DNA of 7,409 nt from Candidatus Nomurabacteria bacterium (lineage in GTDB: Bacteria > Patescibacteriota > Minisyncoccia > Phycocordibacterales > UBA918). The stretch's first letter is position 1. The number at the start of each line of letters is the position of its first letter. Below the pieces are notes generated by a model. It made no database searches. It was not told where the DNA came from and was given only the letters and a program-made list of their open reading frames with translations. Both the position numbers and the translations under genes were made by a program. This document shows, in pieces, positions 1 through 4,067 of this stretch. The DNA lies in contig CALRHO010000042.1 in assembly GCA_943359405.1 (NCBI GenBank), forward strand, positions 1 to 7,409. The letters are read 5' to 3'.

Positions 1-2
1 AA

Positions 3-74
3 CCATATTTCGACGAAGCACGGCGCATCCGTGCTGAGTTGATTGCTGAGCTTGAGGCAGAAGCGGACATCTAG
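3..74 (+). CDS. C-terminal fragment of an unrecognised protein
   Basis: Only reading frame 3 is open from the window edge to a TAG stop. It gives 23 residues ending in an alternating acidic/hydrophobic stretch (EARRIRAELIAELEAEADI), which looks like a C-terminal helix. The fragment is too short to assign a family. The gene ends about 50 bp before the left end of the IS3-family element and is on the opposite strand to its transposase. It shows no continuity with the HEPN-like gene on the other side of the insertion sequence, so it does not look like the other half of an interrupted gene. Positions 75-123 hold nothing I can support. Confidence 0.45.
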   Translation, partial: PYFDEARRIRAELIAELEAEADI

Positions 75-123
75 GAGTTCGCCAAGCCCAGCAAATCTAT
101 GGGGCGCGGTAGATAGAATGTAG

Positions 124-146
124 TGGACCCCGTTTGTTAGACACTA
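124..146 (+). repeat. IS3 left terminal inverted repeat
   Basis: This stretch pairs with 1241-1263: 14 of 23 positions match, including an unbroken GGACCCC near the tip and ACAC near the inner end. It overlaps the stop codon of orfB (TAA at 139-137), which is common for compact IS3 elements. The outer base is inferred from the TG rule for this family. Confidence 0.6.
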
Positions 147-955
147 ATCTTGTTCCTCGTATCGTAGCGCGGTGCGGTTAATTCAGCAAACGCACAGGGC
201 GACATCTTCAGTGCCGAATGTATCCTCGTGTGGTTGTACTCGTGGATAGTCTGATAAATAGCGAGCACGAGTTCTCCCATGGTCTTGAACCTCGCTGGAT
301 CACCAAGGTCAATCTTGAACTTGTCGTAGAAGCTCTCCTGGTATCCATTCTCCCAGGGACATCCTGGATTTGATCGTGAGATCTGGGTACCGATTGTGGT
401 GAGTGCGGTTATGAACACTGCGGCGTTATACTCGCTCCCGTTGTCCGAATGGTAGATCAGTGGTCGTGCATGGTACTGCAATGCTGCCATGAGTGCAGTG
501 AGCACTAATTGCACTGCGTGCGTGGTGAGTACGGAAAGACCGACCACTTTCCGTGTATAGAGATCGAGTATCGTTGCAATGTACACCACTCTGCCTCTCC
601 AGTTCACGTGAGTGAAGTCGGAGACCCAGATGTGTCCTTCGTATGTGGGGTACGTGGTCATGAGGAGATTTGGGTACTGTACCTTGATATTCCTGGTCTT
701 CTCCCACTTCTTTCCTCGCCTCCGATACGCTTTGATACCGAAGAGATTCATGACACGCTTCACTCCTTTTCGATTGAGTTTGAGGTGGAGTGCGATACGT
801 CTCGAACCGTATGAAGGGTGGAGACGGAGTACTTCCTCAATAAGCACTTTGAGCTCCCAGTCTTTGTCAGGTTTCTTCTCGCGGTAGTATAGGGTACCGC
901 GAGACACCCCGAGCTCTCTGGCACGGAGGACCTTTGTTGTCATACCACTCCTCAA
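137..955 (-). CDS. IS3-family transposase OrfB (DDE catalytic subunit)
   Basis: This is the catalytic part of the transposase, which cuts and joins the element's ends. The N-terminal ~75 residues match the HTH_21-type region of OrfB proteins (HPSYGSRRIALHLK at about 46-59). An rve-type integrase core follows. The acidic triad is visible as D113 (WVSDFTH), D171 (YHSDNGSEY) and E207 (NGYQESFYDKFK), with 35 residues between the second D and the E as expected for IS3. The frame opens at TTG 955 but continues upstream, consistent with production mainly as an OrfAB fusion by -1 frameshifting. An ATG at 943 with GAGGAG four bases upstream could also give free OrfB. The 272-aa length is normal and I see no internal damage. 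Confidence 0.93.
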   Translation of the reverse strand: MRSGMTTKVLRARELGVSRGTLYYREKKPDKDWELKVLIEEVLRLHPSYGSRRIALHLKLNRKGVKRVMNLFGIKAYRRRGKKWEKTRNIKVQYPNLLMTTYPTYEGHIWVSDFTHVNWRGRVVYIATILDLYTRKVVGLSVLTTHAVQLVLTALMAALQYHARPLIYHSDNGSEYNAAVFITALTTIGTQISRSNPGCPWENGYQESFYDKFKIDLGDPARFKTMGELVLAIYQTIHEYNHTRIHSALKMSPCAFAELTAPRYDTRNKISV

Positions 956-1206
956 TTCTTTTTTTGGGTCTCGGAGAGCTTCAGTGTCATCTCCCCAATG
1001 AGCGTGAGAAGTTGCGCATTCTCTCGTTTGAGCTTGAGGAACTCACTCAAGGTTGGTTGACCGTCAACCTTCTTTGCAATCCATCCGTAGATGGTTTGGT
1101 CGGAGATACCATGATCCTTAGCTGCTTCGGAAACCGAGACTCCGTCGTTCTTGATACGGTTGATAATCTGCTCCTTCACCTCGGGAGCGATGCGGTGTTT
1201 CTTCAT
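952..1206 (-). CDS. IS3-family transposase OrfA (DNA-binding subunit)
   Basis: This 84-aa protein has the HTH_Tnp_1 layout: a helix-turn-helix at about residues 8-47 (EVKEQIINRIKNDGVSVSEAAKDHG, then ISDQTIYGWIAKK), then a leucine-rich helical stretch (FLKLKRENAQLLTLIGEMTLKL) that would act as a leucine zipper for dimerisation. In this family OrfA binds the terminal repeats and can repress or guide the OrfAB transposase. It ends at TGA 954-952, overlapping the orfB frame by four bases, directly after the slippery A-run. The start is ATG at 1206; no strong Shine-Dalgarno sequence precedes it, and a hairpin lies immediately upstream. Confidence 0.9.
   Translation of the reverse strand: MKKHRIAPEVKEQIINRIKNDGVSVSEAAKDHGISDQTIYGWIAKKVDGQPTLSEFLKLKRENAQLLTLIGEMTLKLSETQKKN
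958..964 (-). other. Programmed -1 frameshift site (A AAA AAG)
   Basis: On the minus strand the end of orfA reads CAA AAA AAG AAT TGA, giving the heptamer A AAA AAG in the orfA frame within an A7G run. Slippage by -1 yields GAA TTG AGG, which enters orfB and would make a fusion of about 356 aa. Position, motif and overlapping frames match known IS3-family recoding. I did not find a strong downstream stem-loop stimulator. Confidence 0.8.
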
Positions 1207-1210
1207 ATGT

Positions 1211-1238
1211 CTTGTATCTTAACTCAATAATATACAAG
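1211..1238 (-). promoter_or_regulatory. Hairpin upstream of orfA start
   Basis: CTTGTAT (1211-1217) and ATACAAG (1232-1238) form a 7-bp stem with a 14-nt loop, five bases upstream of the orfA ATG. In RNA it would lie over the initiation region, so it could limit transposase translation from transcripts entering from outside, as known for several insertion sequences. It could equally be part of an AT-rich promoter. The role is inferred from position. Confidence 0.35.
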
Positions 1239-1240
1239 AT

Positions 1241-1263
1241 TGGTGTTCAAATTTTGGGGTCCG
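1241..1263 (-). repeat. IS3 right terminal inverted repeat
   Basis: This is the complement of the left end with 14 of 23 matches. The tip reads CGGACCCC rather than TGGACCCC. It contains the TGA that ends the HEPN-like ORF. A candidate transposase promoter would be expected just inside it, but I could not find a convincing -35/-10 pair. Confidence 0.6.
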
Positions 1264-1792
1264 GGTCAATAACATTTTTATCGTACTCTTTTTTAGAAGA
1301 TTTACTCCAAAAATGTTTCATTTCATAACCTCTCAAAATGTGAGGAATAAATATTGGAAGACTTTTTTCACTATTCATTCGGTGTGAAAATTCTTCTAAG
1401 ACGGGCAAAATCTCAGATTCAAAGGCTTTTTCAACCTGCTCATTAATCTTCTCCCAACTTTGCTCTTTGTACATACTATGAAATAGTTTATTTCTTGTGC
1501 TATTTGCCTTATCGAGCATTTGAAAAAGTTCATTATCTTGCGAAAGAGATAAATAAGTAAGAATTTTTTGTGAAGTATGCATTTTTTCAATTCTGCTTTT
1601 GCCTATATTTAGACCAAACACATCTGAAACAATGTTAATAAATCTTGGTAAGAGAAATTGTTCAATAAGGGTCCATCCCAATAGATAAGCCTCAATGGTT
1701 CGATTAGCTTTATTGGCTTTATGTACCTGGTCTAAAATGTCTTTTTCAACCTGTGTGAGGTCATATTCAGGTTCTGACTTAGTCCTTTTCAT
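1247..1792 (-). CDS. HEPN-like protein, C-terminus truncated by IS3 end
   Basis: This helical 181-aa ORF has a clear RNKLFH motif (R100, H105), the R-x4-H signature of HEPN domains. These domains occur in RNases, abortive-infection proteins and toxin-antitoxin pairs. The flanking pattern (a long helix before STRNKLFHSMYKE, an acidic helix after) also fits. The last residues (CCG GAC CCC AAA ATT, then TGA) come from the IS3 right terminal repeat, so the native C-terminus was probably lost. Upstream of ATG 1792 the frame stays open for 21 more codons with protein-like sequence (FEERIIEEYYQR) but without an ATG or GTG, so the N-terminus is also uncertain. It is markedly AT-rich compared with its neighbours. 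No antitoxin or nucleotidyltransferase partner is visible. Function is inferred from the motif only. Confidence 0.6.
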   Translation of the reverse strand: MKRTKSEPEYDLTQVEKDILDQVHKANKANRTIEAYLLGWTLIEQFLLPRFINIVSDVFGLNIGKSRIEKMHTSQKILTYLSLSQDNELFQMLDKANSTRNKLFHSMYKEQSWEKINEQVEKAFESEILPVLEEFSHRMNSEKSLPIFIPHILRGYEMKHFWSKSSKKEYDKNVIDPDPKI

Positions 1793-1842
1793 TCTTTGAT
1801 AGTACTCTTCAATTATTCTTTCTTCAAATATGACTAATAAGT

Positions 1843-1901
1843 TAAAAGTGTACTTTTATGTAAAGCGCTAAAAGACAAGCTCAGTTTGAAGTAATTTCAA
1901 A
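1843..1901. promoter_or_regulatory. AT-rich upstream region with two small dyads
   Basis: Upstream of the HEPN-like ORF lie two dyads: TAAAAGT-gt-ACTTTTA (1843-1858) and TTTGAA-gtaat-TTCAAA (1885-1901). On the minus strand TTTACA precedes a TTATTA/TATTAG box by 18-19 bp, a weak promoter-like arrangement overlapping the first dyad. They could be operator sites for that gene. In sequence this AT-rich, short dyads also arise by chance. Confidence 0.22.
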
Positions 1902-1906
1902 GTAAT

Positions 1907-1937
1907 AAAGTTCTAATATCGTCCCAGACTGCCAGCA
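1907..1937 (+). repeat. Dispersed cassette repeat, copy A
   Basis: This is the first of three copies of a 31-32 nt direct repeat with core GTTCNAAYATCRTCCCA and a CCAGCA-like end. It lies about 240 bp before the likely start of the kinase-like gene. Its last seven bases are also the start of the first arm of the adjoining palindrome. See copies B (2950) and C (3445). Confidence 0.65.
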
Positions 1938-2112
1938 CGAGAGTTAAAAGTGCCTTGGTGCGCTTCTTCTCGTGCTGGCGGACAGGCGCAGCTTTCTGAA
2001 AGAAAGCGTGGCGCGGACTCGAAGCCTGATTGAGCATAGTTTGGGAGCGAAGCGAACCAAACTATCCAATCAGGGTACTGAAACTGTAAGTTTCGAGTCC
2101 CTGTCCGCCAGC
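1931..2112. other. Large nested palindrome, possible structured RNA or recombination site
   Basis: Several perfect stems nest here: 1931-1942 with 1968-1979 (12 bp); 1974-1986 with 2100-2112 (13 bp); 1991-1996 with 2002-2007 (6 bp, TGAAA loop); 2015-2023 with 2092-2100 (9 bp); 2025-2032 with 2067-2074 (8 bp); 2036-2044 with 2057-2065 (9 bp, loop GAGCGAAGCGAA). A further short hairpin is possible at 2080-2094. The first two stems share GCTGGC (1974-1979), so they exclude each other. The 3' end, TTCGAGTCCCTGTCCGCCA (2092-2110), resembles a tRNA-Ser T-loop plus acceptor end, and GGACAGG (1980-1986) could form the matching 7-bp acceptor stem. The T-arm is too short for a working tRNA. No protein frame explains it. 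No known RNA family was recognised. Confidence 0.6.
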
Positions 2113-2144
2113 TACACACTTTCAAAAATGGTACTATAAAGTGG

Positions 2145-2210
2145 ATGATTGAAGAGATAATTAAATCCTTCGGCCTCGATGGGGAGGTTACGCAGCTAAA
2201 AGGAGGGTAG
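2145..2210 (+). other. In-frame upstream segment ending in amber TAG, missing N-terminus of the kinase-like gene
   Basis: ATG at 2145 opens 21 codons (MIEEIIKSFGLDGEVTQLKGG) and then TAG at 2208-2210. After it GCG ACA GTG continues in the same frame into the kinase-like ORF at 2217. The peptide resembles the N-terminus I recall for the TIGR02569 family, where a short helix and a GGQ-type glycine loop precede a VLKP-like strand; here NIIKP follows the stop. TAG in place of CAG (Gln) at codon 22 would explain this by one change. Upstream, TACTAT/TATAAA (2132-2140) could be a -10 element, without a good -35. The segment could instead be a short leader peptide. Confidence 0.55.
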
Positions 2211-2216
2211 GCGACA

Positions 2217-2948
2217 GTGTATAAGTGCAACACCAATATTATTAAACCTATCGACAGTTCTGAAGAAGCAAATTGGTTAGCTGAGACGTTTAGTGCACTT
2301 GAAGAGCCGACTGACATACGAATACAGCGTCCAGTTCGTTCTGTAAATGGAAATTGGATTGAAAATGGGTACGTGTCGTGGACTTTTGTGGAGGGTAAAA
2401 ATCAGCAGGGCAGATACGCAGAAAAGGTAGCTGCCTGCGAGGCATATAATCGTTTGGTTAGTACAATTCCCGAGCCTACATTTATTTCGCAACGAACTGA
2501 TCCCTGGGCAACTGCAGATAAGCGGGTCTGGGGTGAGCTACCGATTGAGTATGAACCGGAAGAGATGGAAATTGTCGAAAATGTTTTAGAAAAAATAGAA
2601 AACGTACATATTCCATATCAAATCATCCATGGGGATTTTAATGGCAATATTTTGTTTTCGGACACCCTGCAGCCAGCAATTATTGACTATTCACCTTACT
2701 GGCGACCTGCAGACTTTGCTAAAGCGATTATTTACATAGATGCAGTCGTTTGGGACAAAGAAGCAAATCTAGGAGAACTTAAAAAATTATTCGCACCAAC
2801 TGATCAGCTATACCAACTTACCATTAGGGCAACCCTAAGAAGAATGTTTGAGCAATTTGAACATATTCGCATGCGTAACATGGATCCCGAGGAGAGGTTG
2901 GCTGAAGCGAGGGCGTATTCAGAAGGGTTTAATAAGATTTTTTTTTGA
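2217..2948 (+). CDS. Aminoglycoside-phosphotransferase-like protein (TIGR02569-like)
   Basis: The protein shows the catalytic loop of the APH/choline-kinase fold: HGDFNGN (H138, D140 as catalytic base, N144), then IIDYSPYWRP with D157 as the metal-binding aspartate. The SPYWRP tail and the short HGD-x3-N loop fit TIGR02569, a family mostly known from actinobacteria with no established substrate. The GTG start at 2217 has AAAAGGAGGG nine bases upstream. That run also encodes L-K-G-G of an upstream in-frame segment (2145-2210), so the natural protein is probably about 267 aa, with an amber codon cutting off its first 24 residues. The product from GTG lacks the glycine-loop strand and may be inactive. 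It ends in a T9 tract, two bases before repeat copy B. It is more AT-rich than the next two genes, which suggests separate origins. Drug modification is not implied. Confidence 0.75.
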   Translation: MYKCNTNIIKPIDSSEEANWLAETFSALEEPTDIRIQRPVRSVNGNWIENGYVSWTFVEGKNQQGRYAEKVAACEAYNRLVSTIPEPTFISQRTDPWATADKRVWGELPIEYEPEEMEIVENVLEKIENVHIPYQIIHGDFNGNILFSDTLQPAIIDYSPYWRPADFAKAIIYIDAVVWDKEANLGELKKLFAPTDQLYQLTIRATLRRMFEQFEHIRMRNMDPEERLAEARAYSEGFNKIFF

Positions 2949-2949
2949 A

Positions 2950-2980
2950 AAAGTTCGAACATCGTCCCATGCAGCCAGCA
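2950..2980 (+). repeat. Dispersed cassette repeat, copy B
   Basis: This copy has the same length as copy A and identical flank-to-core features: AAAGTTC, AA, ATCGTCCCA and GCCAGCA, with substitutions at five positions. It starts two bases after the stop of the kinase-like gene and lies about 70 bp before the start of the 108-aa gene. Between the repeat and that gene, TACAAT (3021-3026) is a possible -10 box, without a recognisable -35. Confidence 0.65.
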
Positions 2981-3052
2981 GCTCGCCAAATTTAATAATC
3001 GTGTTATTGTGTCGTTCGGATACAATCACACAACAGGGAAGGAGTTACCGAC

Positions 3053-3379
3053 ATGCCGACATATCTCTATGTGGTTACCGCCGGACTTAAGGAGGTAGGA
3101 CGTACTGTCTGCTACCGTGAGGCCGCCAAGCTGCTCGTCACGCGCGTTAAAGCGCTGGTCGACGGTGGCTACAGCGGGTCGGTGATCGGCGCTTGCTGGA
3201 TAACTGGATACCGGCTCCCGGAGGGCGAAGATGTTCAGCAGGCGCTCGGCCCAGCAATCGATCCGAGACGGTACCACTGGGCGGGTTTAGACTCCTATCA
3301 GCATGTCATCAACCAGTCGCACAAGAGCGGCTGGATCAGGGATGGTGAGTGGGTGGATTCCCCGCCTGTCCCCGCCTAA
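3053..3379 (+). CDS. Hypothetical protein, 108 aa
   Basis: I do not recognise this protein. It starts at ATG 3053 with AAGGAG eight bases upstream, the cleanest start in the array. The N-terminus (MPTYLYVVTAG) looks like a beta strand, followed by a helix containing REAAKLLVTRVKALVDGG, then a strand (SVIGACWITGY) and a tail rich in W, H and Y. There is no signal peptide, membrane segment or cysteine cluster. The codons are GC-richer than in the kinase-like gene before it. It is bounded by repeat copies B and C, consistent with an independent cassette. A hairpin at 3402-3424 follows the stop and may end its transcript. A small cytoplasmic protein is likely; function unknown. Confidence 0.7.
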   Translation: MPTYLYVVTAGLKEVGRTVCYREAAKLLVTRVKALVDGGYSGSVIGACWITGYRLPEGEDVQQALGPAIDPRRYHWAGLDSYQHVINQSHKSGWIRDGEWVDSPPVPA

Positions 3380-3401
3380 ACGGGTGGAAGCTGGAATGAT
3401 G

Positions 3402-3424
3402 CGGCCTGCGCTATGCGTAGGCCG
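3402..3424 (+). terminator. Strong hairpin after the 108-aa gene, terminator-like
   Basis: CGGCCTGCGC and GCGTAGGCCG form a 10-bp stem (nine Watson-Crick pairs plus one G-T pair) with a TAT loop, 22 bases after the stop codon. The tail TTCTCGTATT is only moderately T-rich, so termination may be partial. It also sits inside the wider nested inverted repeat around repeat copy C. Confidence 0.5.
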
Positions 3425-3444
3425 TTCTCGTATTGGTAGCTAGA

Positions 3445-3476
3445 AAAGTTCCAATATCATCCCAGACATTCCAGTA
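3445..3476 (+). repeat. Dispersed cassette repeat, copy C
   Basis: The third copy is 32 nt, with one extra base near its end (GACATTCCAGTA against GACTGCCAGCA). It lies about 65 bp after the 108-aa gene and 105 bp before the ATG of the 88-aa gene. It takes part in local pairing: TATTGG (3431-3436) with CCAATA (3451-3456), and CTGGAATG (3391-3398) with CATTCCAG (3467-3474), enclosing the hairpin at 3402-3424. Confidence 0.6.
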
Positions 3477-3523
3477 GTTGTTGTGGAGAAACCAAAAGCG
3501 CCATCTCTGGAGGAGCTCTACTA

Positions 3524-3540
3524 GACAAATAAAATTTGTC
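3524..3540 (+). promoter_or_regulatory. Small hairpin in leader of the 88-aa gene
   Basis: GACAAAT-AAA-ATTTGTC is a perfect 7-bp stem with a 3-nt loop, 28 bases before the Shine-Dalgarno sequence of the next gene. It could be an operator or a transcript-stabilising hairpin. There is no further evidence for a role. Confidence 0.25.
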
Positions 3541-3580
3541 GATGTATGGTTCACCCAGATAAACCCTGAAAGGAGCAGTG

Positions 3581-3846
3581 ATGTCGGCCTTAACATTTCT
3601 AAAAAGAAGTTTAAAGTTACCATTTCGGCAACTGGCCTGGTTGGTGAAGGTGGGTCGGTGGCGGTGGAGGTGCGTGGGGATCTAAAGGCGGCGATGCAAC
3701 GAGCCACCGACCAGTTCCAAGGACGTTATCCGGAACACGCGGCTCGGGCTACCTACCAGGTGACCGTTCGGTTGTCTGGCAAATCCGGCGCCTCCTTCGA
3801 ACTTCCTGTGAAATACTGGCTGCCCCTGAAAGGCATCCGCAAATGA
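3581..3846 (+). CDS. Hypothetical protein of about 88 aa, needs a -1 frameshift
   Basis: The only well-placed start is ATG 3581, with AAAGGAG five bases upstream. Its frame (MSALTFLKRSLK) stops at 3683-3685. The -1 frame carries the protein-like sequence KKKFKVTISATGLVGEGG...LPVKYWLPLKGIRK to TGA 3846, but upstream it has only TTG codons at 3478/3481 without a ribosome site. Joining the two at CTA AAA AAG (3599-3606) gives MSALTFL-KKKFKVTI and a reading frame of about 88 aa. This could be programmed slippage, a one-base insertion in the A5 run, or an assembly error. The product is not recognised: it has alternating strands, a helix around DLKAAMQRATDQF, and no membrane segment. It is the last gene before the terminator at 3854. 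If unshifted, a 122-aa product from TTG 3478 is the alternative. Confidence 0.5.
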
Positions 3847-3853
3847 ACACAAG

Positions 3854-3880
3854 GCTCGCCCCCTACCTGGGCGGGCTTTT
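3854..3880 (+). terminator. Rho-independent terminator after the cassette array
   Basis: GCTCGCCC (3854-3861) pairs with GGGCGGGC (3869-3876): eight pairs including one T-G, a 7-nt loop, then TTTT. It lies eight bases after the stop of the 88-aa gene, so it should end any transcript reading through the array. Confidence 0.8.
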
Positions 3881-4011
3881 GCTTGGGTGAATCGGGAGGA
3901 TTTTTTGAGTATTTCCCGGTGGTCAGGAAACTGGGTCCCTTCTGGAGGGGTTTTCGTGGATGCGTACTGCCCGGACATAATGAGCTGCTGTTGTGGCCTA
4001 GGGAGGTAGGG

Positions 4012-4040
4012 TTGTGGGTGGCGATGCTTGGGTGTAGACT
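4012..4040 (+). promoter_or_regulatory. Candidate promoter of the SIMPL gene
   Basis: The gene-free stretch 3881-4067 is G-rich on the + strand. Within it TTGTGG (4012-4017), a 17-bp spacer and TAGACT (4035-4040) form a weak sigma70-like promoter 28 bp before the ATG. A TATTAA box at 4048-4053 is an alternative -10. A small hairpin near 3938-3951 (TCCCT/AGGGG, followed by TTTT) is the only other structure I see there. Confidence 0.3.
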
Positions 4041-4067
4041 AAAGGGGTATTAATAAGACTTCTTTTT

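Larger units (their letters stand above)
124..1263 (-). mobile_element. IS3-family insertion sequence, about 1.14 kb
   Basis: The element has overlapping orfA and orfB on the minus strand, a DDE transposase, an A7G frameshift site and related terminal sequences, all typical of IS3-family elements that transpose through a circle intermediate. The ends are set from the shared GGACCCC at 125-131 and its complement at 1256-1262. Seen from outside, the left end starts TGGACCCC and the right end CGGACCCC, so the right end lacks the usual terminal TG...CA partner. I see no 3-4 bp target duplication: left flank gtag, right flank ggtc. The right end cuts into the HEPN-like gene. All coding features look intact. 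The precise subgroup is not assigned. Confidence 0.85.

Noticed and set aside
1980..2110. Functional tRNA-Ser gene
   Set aside because: The 3' end and a 7-bp acceptor-like stem fit, but after assigning the acceptor only one base remains for the 3' T-stem strand, and the D and anticodon arms do not fold to a normal cloverleaf.
2145..2948. TAG reassigned to an amino acid in this genome
   Set aside because: The zinc-ribbon gene and the partial first gene both end in TAG at sensible places, so a single premature stop is simpler.
2668..2980. TGCAGCCAGCA occurring both inside the kinase-like gene (2668-2678) and in repeat copy B (2970-2980)
   Set aside because: An 11-base match is expected by chance several times in a window of this size, and the gene copy lacks the rest of the repeat.
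1907..3476. Classical integron cassette array with attC sites
   Set aside because: The repeats begin GTTCNAAY, not GTTRRRY, and I found no matching RYYYAAC partner at the expected distance. No intI or attI is in the window. Cassette-like organisation is kept as a finding, not the integron label.
1907..3476. CRISPR array from the repeated motif
   Set aside because: There are only three copies, spaced 495-1043 bp apart with genes between them, so no spacer structure exists.
3478..3580. TTG 3478 as the start of a 122-aa protein
   Set aside because: There is no ribosome site, it overlaps the end of the repeat, and the stretch before 3581 reads poorly as protein. The ATG with AAAGGAG at 3581 is far better, though in another frame.
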